Origin: Pseudoips prasinana
Lineage: Eukaryota > Arthropoda > Insecta > Lepidoptera > Nolidae
Assembly: GCA_951640165.1 (NCBI GenBank)
Contig: OX621248.1
Coordinates: 1,674,001-1,738,000 of the forward strand
Direction of reading: 5' to 3'
DNA length: 64,000 nucleotides
Shown: positions 43,169 to 55,800 of the stretch, piece by piece
Position numbering within the stretch: the stretch's first letter is position 1
Layout of the letters: each line of letters begins with the position of its first letter
Notes under the pieces: model-generated
Database searches by the model: none
The model's input: only the letters and a program-made list of their open reading frames with translations
Told to the model about the DNA's origin: nothing
Translations under genes and position numbers: made by a program

Positions 43169-43468
43169 GCGGGAAAAAGCTAGTATAAATATTTATTTAC
43201 TGCACTCCAAACTTCATTCGAAAAAATATATTCACCGAACGCAGAAGCCCTTGGGGTTGCAATGCAAAATTTTCAATTTGAACTGAATCCAATTTCAATC
43301 TATTTTCAATATCACTCGATTGGTCCGCCTACTTGGAAGCCACGAGGTTCGACAACCTGGATAACTTATGAGGAATTCCTCGTAATAATGTTTGCGGGTA
43401 GTAAAGTTAAGTTAGTTACATAGTTCAGTATATGCAAAAAAAAAAAAATTCTATTCTATTCTATTGTC

Positions 43469-43930
43469 GACTGGCGGTCAGTGACCCTAACTGATGAAAC
43501 AGAGGACAAATCTTTGTGCGATGAGCACAATTATTTGTTCCGTATCTGGGTGTAAATTTATCTATAACTAGCGGCCCGGTACGTGCTTCGCTACGTATAA
43601 GGCATAATAATAAAAAAGTGATTACGAAGTTCATTTATTCAAACAAAAAAATATTTTAAATTGCTAAAAGATGTTGATTTTACACTTTTTCAAGACTTTT
43701 TTTAAATTTTCTCTACGTACAAACCTTCCCTGGACTTCCACGAATAATCCAAGACCAAAATTAGCCAAATCGGTAAAGGCGTTGTTGAGTTATAACATTA
43801 CAACGAAAAGTGGCATTGATTTTTATATATATATATATGTATGTATTTTGAAATATATAAGTATGTTTATCACTTCTCTGGTTGCCATAGTACAGGCTCT
43901 ACCTTGTTTGGGATCAGATTATTTCTTTAT
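43469..43930 (+). mobile_element. SINE family D, split by another repeat
   Basis: The head 'actggcggtcagtgacccta' and 'tgcgatgagcacaattattt' run to ~43566. The body resumes near 43826 with 'tatgtatgtattttgaaata' and 'gccatagtacaggctctacc'. The interruption (43567-43825) starts 'ctagcggcccggtacgtgct', a common lepidopteran repeat of unclear class. Confidence 0.6.
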
Positions 43931-43931
43931 A

Positions 43932-44070
43932 AAATAGGATGGCAGACGAGCAAGTGATGGTAAGTGATCACCACCGCCCATGGACACTCGCAACACCAGA
44001 GGAGCCGCAAGTGCGTTACCGGCCTTTAAAAAAAGAATAGGCTCGCTTCTTGAAGGTTGCCATGCAGTTA
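43932..44070 (+). repeat. Dispersed repeat family R
   Basis: 'gatcaccaccgcccatggac' and 'cgcaacaccagaggagccgc', as at 26290 and, inverted, 18222 and 59470. Confidence 0.7.
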
Positions 44071-44199
44071 GATTGCAGTGTGTAAGTAGATAAAATATGT
44101 ATTTTATTATATTCGGCTAGAAATAAGCATAAGTAAGCAAGTAACTCTTTATCATTATCACCCTTGTTCGGAGCTATGCAATCCAACAGCTCAGCGTAT

Positions 44200-44612
44200 T
44201 AAGTCAGTTCGCGATCAACCAGCGACCGAGTTCAACCATCATTTAACTATTGCATTTTGCACCTCAAACCTATTGGTTAAAAGTGAAAAATGCATAAATC
44301 CTCCATGACCCTTAGTTTGCACTCGATCCGATGAAATGCCCGCTCCGGACCTAAACCGGAAGCGAGGCCCGCGTCGCGTATTAACGTAGAGCGACAGTTG
44401 CACAAAAATCCCTAAAAATCACGATCTCTTGCCCTCTCCCCGTCAGTATCCGCCCAGAGCCGAGGTTCGAACCCCACAGGGGGTGCCCACCGGCGCGGGT
44501 ACTTAGTTTGTAGTTTATTTTGCTAGGCGGTTAGAGCCCACGCTCACCCCTACCGTCCGGTGAAGCAGTAAAAGCCGAGAGGCTAACTGCACGCGTCAAA
44601 TCAAAAAAAAAA
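44200..44612 (+). mobile_element. Poly(A)-tailed retroposed segment
   Basis: A GC-richer block ending 'ggctaactgcacgcgtcaaatc' plus A12 at ~44601-44612. It contains 'ttagagcccacgctcacccc'. Probably the 3' end of a LINE. The start is uncertain. Confidence 0.45.
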
Positions 44613-44952
44613 AACTAAAGCATAAATAATTATAATACAGTTATTCTGTAAGCATAGATTTGTATGTCTCTTTGCATCTAAATAATAAATAAATAATAAT
44701 ATATTCAAATTACAAACGAAAAAGAAAACTCACCAAATTGAATTACAAAAGGGGAAAATCGAAGAATTCCCGAAATAATTACATTGATGTGACCCTAATT
44801 CTTACTAGGTAAAGTTTTGGAAGTTGATCTATAGAAGACGAACTGGTCAAGATCTCGCTTTGCTCGTGTTTCTAATATAATAAGGTCAGAATCAACCCGT
44901 CAAAAATGTTTTGGTTATCATATAAACTGTTCTATCCTTTTTATCACACTAA

Positions 44953-45137
44953 TCGCACTAATATTATAAAGGCGAAAGTTTGTGAGTGTGTGAGTGTGTA
45001 TATTTGTTACTCTTTCACGCAAAAACTACCTGACGGATTTTGATGAAACTTTGTAGCAATATAGCTTATATATCCTGATAACACATAGGCTATAATTTAT
45101 GAAGTTTGACGCGGGTAAAACTGCGGGGCACAGCTAG
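44953..45137 (+). mobile_element. Helitron-like H2, complete
   Basis: Starts TCGCACTAATATTATAAAGG and ends 'gcgggtaaaactgcggggcacagctag' (hairpin plus CTAG at 45134-45137). Confidence 0.8.
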
Positions 45138-45304
45138 TATTATAAAGGCAAAAGTTTGTGAGTGTGTATGTTCGTTACTTCTTCAGGTCTAAACGACTGG
45201 AGCGATATTAATAAAATTTGGTATGGAGTTAGCTGACACCCTGGATTAACACATAGGCTATAGTTTATAAAGTTTAACGCGGATAAACCGCGGGACACAG
45301 CTAG
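45138..45304 (+). mobile_element. Helitron-like H2, adjoining second copy
   Basis: Begins 'tattataaaggcaaaagttt' immediately after the CTAG of the previous copy and ends with its own CTAG at 45301-45304. Confidence 0.78.
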
Positions 45305-45364
45305 TATTGTATATTCATAAACAGCTTTTATTATTTTTATTATATATTCTAAAGTACACTTGAG

Positions 45365-45545
45365 GCCAGTTGTTCTAGTGGTGAGTGACATGGACTGCTA
45401 AGCTAGAGGACGTGGCTTTGAGCCAGAACAAATCTGTGGGTGATGAATACGATTTCGAAATATATAATTATGCTTATCAGCTGTTTGGTGGCCATATAAA
45501 GGCTCTGCCTAGTTCGGGATCAGATGGCATTGTGCATCATACGTA
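45365..45545 (+). mobile_element. SINE family D
   Basis: Head 'ccagttgttctagtggtgag' and 'gaggacgtggctttgagcc' (degraded B-box), then 'tttcgaaatatataattatg' and 'ccatataaaggctctgccta'. Confidence 0.6.
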
Positions 45546-45574
45546 GGCTAGGTGACGGATTTTCAGACAGCTGA

Positions 45575-45750
45575 ATTAAAGGGGTCAGATTTGTTTACGT
45601 CTCTCAGTAGGCCTATGGCAGAACAACTGTTGTCTAAATACCCAATCTGGGACCGATAGCTCTTAATGTCCTCAGAGGCCTAAAGCCTTTAGTGGTTACC
45701 ATCTATGAACTTCATCAGTCATTTACAGATTGGTTAGAGCTATAACCCTA
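45575..45750 (-). mobile_element. 5S-rRNA-derived SINE, diverged copy
   Basis: 'caactgttgtctaaatac', 'gggaccgatagctcttaatg' and 'agtggttaccatctatgaac' parallel 24430-24570. The 5S-like head is largely eroded. Confidence 0.45.
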
Positions 45751-45769
45751 CCCTCTATACTTTTCATTT

Positions 45770-45832
45770 CATCATCATCATCATCATCATATCAGCCGAA
45801 AGACGTTGCGGGACAAAGGCCTCCCTCACAAA
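45770..45832 (-). mobile_element. Extremely truncated RTE insertion (63 bp)
   Basis: (ATC)n then 'atatcagccgaaagacg' and 'gacaaaggcctccctcacaa'. CTTTTCATTT is duplicated at 45760-45769 and 45833-45842. Confidence 0.85.
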
Positions 45833-46084
45833 CTTTTCATTTATTTAATATATTTACTATACATTTTTATTCAAACACAATCATTACAAGGTATTACATA
45901 GATATATGTAAAAACATCACAATAACGAAACGTAAAACTTAACTTAAAAATACTATTATATCCAATCAAATCATTCATTTGCGAAAAATAAACTAAAATG
46001 ACTTATCTATAATAACTTATATACAAATATAAAATCAACAATATGATATTGCCCTAAGCTATTTCATTTCCCTTTTACAATATT

Positions 46085-46280
46085 TTAATATACTGGGACA
46101 TTATTCACCCACGGGCATCTGATCCCAAACCAAGGACAACATGTACTATGGAAACCAGATAACTGATACACTACATATACTACTTTTCTTTTGTAAATAC
46201 ATACTTATATAGATAATTACACTCAGACTCAGGGCAAACAGACATGTTCATGCACACAAATATCTGTCCTAGGTGGAAAT
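46085..46280 (-). mobile_element. SINE family A, head missing
   Basis: 'actgggacattattcaccca' to 'atatctgtcctaggtgg'. It stops before the tRNA-like part. Confidence 0.8.
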
Positions 46281-46289
46281 ATAAAAACT

Positions 46290-46560
46290 ATTGATAATAT
46301 AATAATAATATAATAATATTTAGGGACAATGTCACACAGATCATCCTAGCCCCAAACTAAGCAAAGCTTGTCCTATGGGTACCAGGCGACGATATACATA
46401 CTTATATAGATGGATAAATACTTATATACATAGAAAACATCCTTGACTCCGAAACAAATATTCGTGCTCATCACACAAATATTTGCACTTACCGGGATTC
46501 GAACCCAGGACCACCAGCTTCGTAGGCAGGAGCACTACCAACTAGGCTATGGTGACCGTC
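46290..46560 (-). mobile_element. SINE family B, full length
   Basis: ATA/ATT tail, 'tcctagccccaaactaagca', B-box reverse 'gggattcgaacccaggacc' and head 'aactaggctatggtgaccgt'. Confidence 0.88.
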
Positions 46561-46944
46561 AAAACTAAAAACTTAAAACTCAGCATTACAAAAATGTTTT
46601 ATAAAAGCATGCACCACATGTGCCCCACTTTCGACGATGTTTATATAGTGGGAATGTTATGTAAGCAGTTCCAAACTAATTGGGAATTCGAAATGGTGAA
46701 AAGTGTTCAATGAATGAAAAATGGTGTACCTACTGTTGGGAAAACAAATGCAGTTCCATGTTTAATGCTCTCGGCGTGTTGATTTCACTAAGCCTTAAAT
46801 GACTGAAGACTTTGAAGAATTCATGATGAATTGATATCGCTAGAGTTTAATTTTATTAACGAATGTCTTCCGGCACTAAGACAATCATCAGCTTAAAAGT
46901 CTATGAAAATGAATTTAACAATTTTTTTATTCTTATTATTATGC

Positions 46945-47078
46945 ATTAATTTAAAGCATCCCTGTGTCGCAGGGTACTTTACAAACATATAATTTACGGA
47001 CACAAATTACATCCAGGCTCAGAAATACTATTTATGAGTCACAAATTATTATTGTCCTGCACGGGACACGAAGTGTCA
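46945..47078 (-). mobile_element. SINE family C
   Basis: 'catccctgtgtcgcagggta', 'atttacggacacaaattaca' and 'tcctgcacgggacacgaag'. The head is lost where it meets the mariner remnant. Confidence 0.7.
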
Positions 47079-47084
47079 GTGACT

Positions 47085-47393
47085 CAACAAATACCATCCA
47101 GCAACCACCATATTCATCAGATAGGGCTCCAGCTGACTTCTTTCTTTTTCCTAAACTCAAGTCTCTCCTAACTCAGTTTTCAATCGGTAGAAGACATAAA
47201 GGGCGGCGAGAACTGAACTCAATTCCGAAAGCAGCGTTTAAAAAATGTTTTGATGAATGGATTATTAGTTGGCGTAAGTGTATCGTTTCTGAAGGAGCAT
47301 ACTTTGAAGGTGATAAAATAAATTTGGATGAATAACAAACATTTTGTATATATTGATCTTTTCCCGGTACTTTCTTGACAGAGTAGTATGTAT
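47085..47393 (+). pseudogene. Mariner transposase C-terminal remnant with 3' end
   Basis: The translation has PPYSSDRAPADFFLFPKLKS and KKCFDEWIISWRKCIVSEG, then AYFEGDKINLDE to a stop. This is the C-terminus of mariner transposases, including the third catalytic Asp region (here SDRAPADFF). Downstream 'cccggtactttcttgacaga' looks like a decayed terminal repeat. The first two thirds are absent. Confidence 0.75.
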
Positions 47394-47519
47394 GTATAAC
47401 AAGCAACAAGCTTGAAGAACATAATATTATATCTTATGATTGTTTGGCCTAGGATTGAAATGTACACTGGGTTACAAAACATTGTAATAAATGGAAATAA
47501 AGAACTTTGAAAAAAAATA

Positions 47520-48000
47520 AACTTTATGATTCTTCATCCCACTCAACACACAACTAAATTGTACCTGTACTCGTCAATTTGAACCTACGGTGCACAGTTG
47601 TAGCCTTACGACTAGGACCTAAGACTGCGATAAATGCTATAATAACCTATATTTGATGGTCTGTAACCTGTTTTTTAAATAAATGAATAGTTGTAAGTAC
47701 CTACACTCAATCTGCTGTGCTCCAGTTGAAATATTTGAGTCATTTGTCACTGTCGCGCCCGAGGATCGGTCCGGCTCCAGCTAATTGGTAATCAGTTGTG
47801 CTATTAGAAAATATTGGCGTGTTTAAATCATGATTTTGAAGGGAAATTAATGGAAGCTTGGGATGAAATAAATTGTCAAGATTTTTGATGACGGTGAAGT
47901 ATTATAAACTTGGCCTTGGATATATCAAAATATAGAAGATATTTGCGGGTTTCTTTCACATGAAGCTGGTAAAAAAAGAATTTTGAAAATTAATAATTTT
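47520..48000. other. No recognised feature
   Basis: AT-rich, no supported ORF or repeat. Confidence 0.4.
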
Positions 48001-48004
48001 GTCT

Positions 48005-48200
48005 ACACGTGTGGCGCAGCGGCAAAGACAGCCGCCTCGCCGCTTCGTGACGCGGGTTCGAGTCCCGCGCCGGACAACTATATGTGTGACCCATAAATAG
48101 TGGTTCCGAGTTTGGATGTAATTTGTGTCTGTCTATTATATATTTGTAAAGGACCCCGTGGCACAGGGATTAGTTTCCCTAGTACGGGCGTTGTAAAAAA
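48005..48200 (+). mobile_element. SINE family C, full length
   Basis: 'cacgtgtggcgcagcggcaa', B-box 'gcgggttcgagtcccgcgcc', 'gtgtgacccataaatagtgg' and the end 'gtacgggcgttgta'. Confidence 0.88.
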
Positions 48201-48204
48201 AAGT

Positions 48205-50450
48205 ATTAAATTCTTACATCAGACATTTTGGTATGATGTAGTAAAATATATCCAAAACTGTACATATTGACACAACTTTTAATAAATTTATCATTAAATT
48301 TACAAAGTAATCAGTATGATAGCATTTTATTAGAAACTTTAATATATTTATTTTAAAAGTTTAAATATTAATAACCAACTAGACTAAAATTATAATTGTA
48401 TCCTGTATAATGTATAATTATAATAGTGTTGTCAGTATATCAATCTATGATTTTGCCCACCCACTATCCACTATGGGGTTGTTCAACAGCCCAGAATGCT
48501 GTTAGAACGTAAGTCTTTTCTCGACAAGGTCAATTTTAGGAGACAAATAACCATTGTCATTTTGGAACCAATTATTCTGTTCCTGGTATCGTTTTAGTAA
48601 TATCCCATACTCCCTTAGTCACTAGAGGGATCTTTCTTGAGAAATAATTTTTAACCTCTAAGATACGAACAACATTTTTGGACTCAATTACTTTGCTATT
48701 AAGATGGGAGAAAATTACTTTTCTATTCATGAAATCATCAAACAAAATTAATTTTGAAGTTTCACAAAAGTTACTGCACAACTGTATCTAAAAATCCAAA
48801 CTTTATTAAAAAAATATTAAAAGCCATGTTTCATTTTATTGTGCTATAAAAATCCAAATTTTATGGGCGCAACTTAAGAAATTACCGAGACATCCCTTAA
48901 ATAGCTGGAAAAAAAAGTACGTAACTAGGGCTGGGCTTTATCAGTTATAGTTCCCGCGATCTGGTAGTATAGTCCCGGGTATTCCCAAACCATTTATAAA
49001 ATCTTTTTAATATTCAAGTTTTGATATGTAAAATAAAACAGGTGCATATAATACAGATATTTTACTATTAATTACGTTAAAAATCTGTCTAACGTACTGG
49101 CTAGAACGGAAAATCAGAGAAAATGAAATCAGTTTAGAGCATCACAAAAGTGTTTTTTTTTTTTTTATAAATATATTTTATTTTTCACGACCAATATACC
49201 TACCTAATAAACGTATTCCATTATTAATTCGCAGCTAGCTGCGAAAATTAATCGAAAACATACCATCTGATATGAAAACGCACAGGAAGCGGGTAACTAT
49301 ATAAGACCAAGTGGAACATTTTATGATGCTCTGTACACGTATATATACGATTGCTCTTAACGAGAACGATGGCTGGACGTATTATTTGAGGCACGGAGGG
49401 TAGTTCCTCAACCAACATATTTATGCATAAAGACTATTTTGATGTAGGGAATGATTCTATGATCGTACAATACACACAATATTCTATACTAAAATACGGT
49501 ATTGTTTTTCTTTCCATGTGCGTACAAAAGCTAAGATTTTACTAATTTTTACTAACGCTAATGCCTGAAGAAAACCTTTAGGACTCAGTTCAAACTTGAG
49601 AAACTGATCGTAGATTGAGATTTAATAATCAACTTACCTTAAACGAAAAGTTCAAAATAGTCACGAATTAAAATTATTTAATAAATATAACTGACTCTAA
49701 AAGAAGAAGGTTCTCACTTCAAGTATTATTATTTTCTTTTTTATATGTATTGTTGTTAGTTAGTTTTTAATAAGTATATTAAAGAGGCGGTTAAAAAATT
49801 ACTATTACGTACTTTTATTATTAGAAATTTAAACTGAACTGGCGATGTGAAACACTGAAACCATTAAAAACATAGAGTTAATAAATTAAGCATGTACTGG
49901 ATCCCGGGACACTCCCGGGAATTCAAGAGCTCCAAATTCCTTATGGGAATGTAATTAAAAAGTTACACCCCTTAAGGGTAAGTGCGCGGAAAGGAAGCAT
50001 GGTGTGACGTCAGCTGCGTTTTATTCCTTATTTCCTGGAGTATGAAAAACGAACTGAAAAGTTTACATCGTTAAATACAAAGATAAGAAAATGAGCCCCT
50101 GCTTTGTTTAACGTGAAATATGTGCAATATCAAACTAATTTTGGCTGAAGAAAGACGAAACAACAATTTGTTATATTGCTGCTTAACTTAGATGTATAAT
50201 GTTATACATTGTTACATTTTGAAATACAAAGTTTGAATAATTTGAACTATAAATTTGATAATATTAAATTACATGTATGTAAGTTAAATGGAAATCGTTA
50301 TTTGAATAATGCGAATAAAGGCTGTTTTCCACATAGATTTACAATAAATTTTAAGGACGAGACATTTACAACTAATATTTAGATGTTTTGATTCTGCATA
50401 TTTTTTATTTAGTTTTCAATAATTTTCAGAAGTAGAATAAGGTTCTGAAA
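48205..50450. other. Long AT-rich interval without recognised gene
   Basis: Holds only small ORFs with no recognisable product. Near 49900-49920 there is a short palindromic stretch, TCCCGGGACACTCCCGGGA. This is the best candidate in the window for non-TE sequence, but I can assign it no function. Confidence 0.4.
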
Positions 50451-50457
50451 AAACGCC

Positions 50458-50627
50458 TATGGAATCTAATCACAAATTACATCCAGACTCAGAACGACTA
50501 TTTATGTGTCACACAAATTGTTGTCTGGCGTGGGACTCGAAGCCGCGTGGCGTGGGACTCGAAGCCGCGACAGGAATCGGCGAGGCGACTGTCTTAGCCG
50601 CTTCGCCACGTGCAGTCAGTGCATTGT
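50458..50627 (-). mobile_element. SINE family C with a small internal duplication
   Basis: 'cacaaattacatccagactc' to the head 'cttagccgcttcgccacgtg'. The B-box region 'gcgtgggactcgaagccgcg' is duplicated in tandem. Confidence 0.8.
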
Positions 50628-50834
50628 TAAAAAGAGTTTTTAGTTAAATATTGTGATTATTTCATATGTGGTCAAATATCTATGTTGGCCGACAGTACGT
50701 CGTGGTACTAACCTTAAGCTAAGTTGGCTTCACGTAAATTTCATTTCAATTAAATTCTAATAGAATGTCATCATGTTATTACTACTGTAAGACCCGGTCT
50801 TTTGTTACTATCTAAAAAAATTAAGAAATATATA

Positions 50835-51052
50835 ATAATAATAACATGGGACATTATTCACACATAGCCATCTGATTCCAAATTAAGCAGAGTTTGTATC
50901 TACTATGGAAACCAATTAACTGATATTCTTCATATACTACTATTCTTTTGTAAATACATGCCCAGACTCAGGACAAATAGACATGTATGTATATGTATGT
51001 ATGACCTGCGGCGTGAAAGGCAAGCATTTACTAACCAACCGGCCCGTCAAAT
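50835..51052 (-). mobile_element. SINE family A, with deletions
   Basis: 'gggacattattcacacatag', 'ctatggaaaccaattaactg' and the head remnant 'actaaccaaccggcccgtc'. Confidence 0.8.
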
Positions 51053-51059
51053 TCTGTTA

Positions 51060-51376
51060 TCTATACATATAATAAAATCGTAGGAAAGTCAAAACTGTAC
51101 ATTGAATATTTTTTGAAAAGGATACTTGGGGCGTGATCTACAATCGATATCAAAGCCAAAAATATAGTTTTTAGCATTTTTGTCTGTGTGTTTGTCTGTA
51201 TGTATGTCCGGGCTAAACTCAAAAAGTACTGCACGGATTTACTTCAAATTTTGCATGAATATTACTAAGAGGTCGAGTCAACATATAGGCTACATATTAT
51301 CACGCTATCACCTACGGGGGAGGAGCTGTGATAATTTATAAAATTTAACGCGGGTAAAACCGCGGGGCACAGCTAG
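51060..51376 (+). mobile_element. Helitron-like H1, complete
   Basis: From TCTATACATATAATAAAATC to the hairpin 'cgcgggtaaaaccgcgggg' and CTAG (51373-51376). Confidence 0.82.
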
Positions 51377-51419
51377 TTATTAGATAGGGTCAGTACAACA
51401 CTTAATCGCAAATAAACTT

Positions 51420-51646
51420 TTGACTTTGACTAATAAGGATACTTGAAGCGTAATCTACAAGCGATATCGAAGTTAAAAGTATAGTTCTTAGAATTTTTGT
51501 CTGTTTGTCTGTATGTATGTCCGGGCTAAACTCTCAAAGTACGGCATGGGTTGACTTCAAATTTTGCATGAATATTAATAAGAGGTCGGGTCAACATATA
51601 GGCTAAATATTATCACGCTATCACCCACGGGGGAGGAGCTGTGATC
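51420..51646 (+). mobile_element. Helitron-like H1, truncated both ends
   Basis: 'aaggatacttgaagcgtaat' to 'gggggaggagctgtgat', lacking the 3' hairpin. Followed at once by another copy. Confidence 0.75.
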
Positions 51647-51649
51647 TTA

Positions 51650-51945
51650 TCTATACATATAATAAAATCGTAGGAAAGTCAAAACTGTACATTGAATATT
51701 TTATTAAAAGGATATTTGGGGCGTGATCTACATTCGAAGCCAAAAGTTTAGTTTTTAGATTTTTTGTCTGTATGTATGTCCGGGTTAAACTCAAAAAGTA
51801 CTGCATGGGTCAACTTCAAATTTTGCATGAGTATTACTAAGAGGTCGGGTCAACATATAGGCTACATATTATCACGCTATCACCTACGGGGGAGTTGTGA
51901 TAACTTATAAAATTTAACGCGTGTAAAACCGCGGGGCACAGCTAG
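51650..51945 (+). mobile_element. Helitron-like H1, complete with small deletions
   Basis: Starts TCTATACATATAATAAAATC and ends CTAG at 51942-51945. Confidence 0.82.
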
Positions 51946-52182
51946 TACATAATATAAGTGAGTCAGTTCCTCACATTAATAAGAACAATGAGTCGTTTCA
52001 TTAAAACATGAAAGGATGAGAAAGGGGTAATAATGATGCCTCTGATAAACACCGCAAGTAAAATAGGGTGGTGATACAGTCACGGGCTCATTAATTTTAA
52101 CACTCGACACACAAAGATTTTTTAATAAGATTCACAGTTATCGTAAACCGAAAACTTCGTGCCACGCACGAAATAAAAAAAA

Positions 52183-52440
52183 CCGGCCAAGTGCAAGTCG
52201 GACGCGACCATGAAGGGTTCCGTAGCAGCAAGTATTTCAGTCTATTAAATGAAAGCAAATTGCAGTTTACGATTTATGACGTATTAAAAAAAACTACTTA
52301 CTAGATCTCGTTCAATCCAATTTTCGTTGTTAGTTTGTATGGTAATGTACATCATATATTTTCTTTAGTTTTATCATTCTCTTATTTTATAAAATACAGG
52401 GGGAGGGGGACACACACAATCAACAATGTTACAATATCTG
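52183..52440 (+). repeat. Common insect interspersed repeat, other subfamily
   Basis: Starts 'aaccggccaagtgcaagtcgg' and 'gaagggttccgtagcagcaa'. The remainder differs from 36440-36725. Confidence 0.45.
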
Positions 52441-52854
52441 GGCTTACGAGTTATCTCTATAGTTGACCACGCTACAGTCAAACGAAGAAAGCAGGTTGTT
52501 CTAAGACTTTTAGTTATATTTGAATACGTACGTTTTATGCTGGACGTGCTGACTGTCCAGTAGTGATTAAGGTGTGAGATTTAAGATCATAGAACAGGAT
52601 CCACATAATAATCTACTCCAAATTTATTTTTTGTAATGGATACATAGCCATGTTTATAAATTACATCGCGTGATTAGTTAAATATTTCGATTTGTTAAGA
52701 TTTATCTAAACTATTGCGTGTACGAAATAATTTTAACTTGCGCTTGTTTTATTTAAATTGCTCTTTGATAAAAAAAAAACCATTGATGTAGTGACATTTG
52801 TATGTTGGTAAATTAATGTGAACAATTTCAACTGAATAGCGGGTTTAAGTTAAT

Positions 52855-55800
52855 CATCATCATCATCATCATCATATCAGCCGAAAGACGTCCACTGCTG
52901 GACAAAGGCCTCCCCCATAGATCTCCACAATTGCCGGTCTTGCGCTATCCGCATCCAGCGATTTCCAGCGACCCGCACAAGATCATCGGTCCATCTTGTA
53001 GGGGGCCTGCCCACGCTGCGTCTTCCGGTTCGTGGTCGCCACTCGAGAACCTTTCTGCCCCAACGGCCGTCGGCTCTACGAGCTATGTGCCCTGCCCACT
53101 GCCACTTCAGCTTGGCAATTCTTCGGGCTATGTCGGTGACTTTGGTTCGCCTGCGGATTTCGTCATTTCTGATGCGATCCCGCAGGGAAACTCCGAGCAT
53201 AGCCCTCTCCATTGCTCTTTGGGTGACCTTGAGCCTTCTAATAAGGCCCATAGTGAGCGACCACGTCTCTGTTCCGTATGTCATCACTGGCATCACACAC
53301 TGGTCGAAGACTTTCGACTTGATACACTGCGGTATTTTGGACGAGAAGATGTTACGTAGCTTCCCGAACGCTGCCCATCCGAGTTGGATTCTACGATTGA
53401 CCTCCTTCTCGAAGTTGGACCTACCTAGTTGGATGGTCTGTCCTAGGTAAATATAGTTCTCTACAACTTCGAGTGCAGAGTCACCAACTTTCAATTGAGT
53501 GGGTGCAACATGGACGTTTGACATGATTTTCGTCTTATCCATGTTCATTTTCAGACCCACTTGTTGAGAGACTCTGCTGAGGTCATCGAGCATTGTACCG
53601 AGGTCTTCCATGGTCTCAGCCATGACTACGATATCATCGGCAAATCTACGGTGGGTGATGTACTCGCCATTTACATTGATGCCAAAGCCTTTCCAGTCCA
53701 GAAGCTTGAAGACGTCTTCCAATGCAGCGGTGAACAGTTTCGGAGATATAACATCTCCCTGTCTCACGCCTCGCTGCAAGTGGATAGGTTTCGAGATCTG
53801 GTCCTGGAGTCGCACTGACATAGTGGCGTTTTCATACAAACACTTTATCACCTCAATATACCGGTAGTCAATTTGGCACCTTATGAGAGACCTCAGCACG
53901 GCCCATGTTTCGATAGAATCAAGGGCTTTCTCATAGTCCACAAACGCTAAGCACAGTGGCTTGTTATACTCTTCGGTCTTCTGTATAACTTGCCGCAGCG
54001 TATGTATGTGGTCTATGGTGCTAAAGCCTTTTCGGAAACCGGCTTGTTCGGAAGGCTGGAAGTCGTCAAACCTGCGCGCGAGACGGTTCGTAACGACCCT
54101 CGAAAACAACTTGTAAACATGGCTCAGCAGTGTGATGGGTCTATAATTCTTCAATAGGGTTTTGTCGCCTTTTTTGAAGAAGAGCACCACCACACTTCTG
54201 TGCCATGCTTGTGGCGTTTGACCATCTAGTATGACGGAGTTAAATAACTTTTGAAGGGCCCGTAAGATTGGTGTACCACCCGCTTTCAGAAGCTCTGCTG
54301 TAACTCCATCATCACCAGGCGCCTTGTTGTTCTTGAGTTGTTTGAGAGCCATTCTAATCTCGTACAGGCTGACGTCCGGGATGTCTTCGGTGTAATGTCG
54401 GGTTAGTCGTGCTCTGGGATCTGAGGCATGACTTTTGACAGGTGGCTGTGTTGTCGTATATAACTGTCCGTAGAACTTCTCGATCTCTCCCAGCAACTCA
54501 GGTTTAGACGTGACGATTCTACCATCCTCAGTCTTCAGCTTCGTCGGTTGGCTCTGTCCAACAGACAGAGCTCTTGCGAACACTTTGGAGCCTTTATTCC
54601 GCTCGATGGCCTCTTTAATACTAATTGTATTAAATTGCCGCGTGTCGCGAGTCAAAGACTTTGAGATCTGTCTGTTGAGCTGCCGACATCTGGTAGCATC
54701 ATCTGAGGATGTCAGAACCATTTTCCGTCTATCTTCCATAAGTTGCAGGGTAAAGTCAGAGATCTTTTTAGTTCTGTTTGTACGGCGGGCCTTGAAGACC
54801 TTAGACCCAGCCGTATGGACAATTTCTACGAGCCTGTCATAGTATGAGTCCACTTCCTCGCAGTCTGCTAAGCATTCGAAACGGTTTTGCAGTTCGAGCT
54901 GAAATGGTTCGGGGTTTTGGACGTGGATAGGTAAAGGTCGGAGCGTAGACTTTATCAGTCGGGACCTCTGGAGTTTGACATTAAGATTCAATGAGCCTCT
55001 GACCAGTCTGTGATCGCTCCCGGTTTTAACCGCATTGATCACGGAGACATCATTAAACATCTGTCGTCTCGTCGACAAGATAAAGTCTATCTCATTTTTA
55101 GTTTTACCATCCGGGCTCACCCAGGTCCATTTGCGGTGATCCGGCTTCCTGAAGAAAGAATTCATCATAAAGAGTCCCTCCTTCTCCATGAAGTCGGCCA
55201 ACATTTGGCCCCGGGGGTTCCGGTCACCAGTTCCAAATTGCCCCACTCTCAGCTCATTACCGAATCGTTTGCCCAGCTTCGCGTTAAAGTCCCCCATGAC
55301 CACAGTGAAATAGGAGTTAGAGGTATGTATGGCTCTGGATATGTCCTCATACATAACCTCGACTTCATCGTCGGAGTGTGTCGAAGTGGGTGCGTATACC
55401 TGTATAACCTTCAACGAATACCGCTTGGTGATTCTGAGTATAAGGTACGCAACCCTCGTCGACACACTCTCGATTTTCACTAGGTTGTTCACGAGGGACT
55501 TGTGGACTATGAACCCGACACCACCTTGGGATATTTGGTCACCCTCCCGGTAATAAAGCAGGTTTCCGGATTTCAGTATTATCGAGTCCTCCCCCTCTCT
55601 TCGGACTTCAGATAATCCTACAATATCCCAATGTAACCTGCTCAATTCTTCCTCCAGTTCGGTTATCTTCTCGTCGGACCGCAGTGTACGTGTGTTATAT
55701 GTTGCCAGGGCCAGAGGTCGTCGGTGTTGGTAACGCGGAATCTGCCGGGGATTCTTAGCACCCCCTGCCCTGCCGTAACCACGGCTGTTACCACGGCTGG

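Noticed and set aside
48572..48781. 69-residue minus ORF as a host gene
   Set aside because: Short, AT-driven composition, no domain or splice context, nothing recognised.
48930..49930. hAT-like element between 'agggctgggctttat' and TCCCGGGACACTCCCGGGA
   Set aside because: The two ends are not convincing inverted repeats of each other, and no 8-bp duplication was found.
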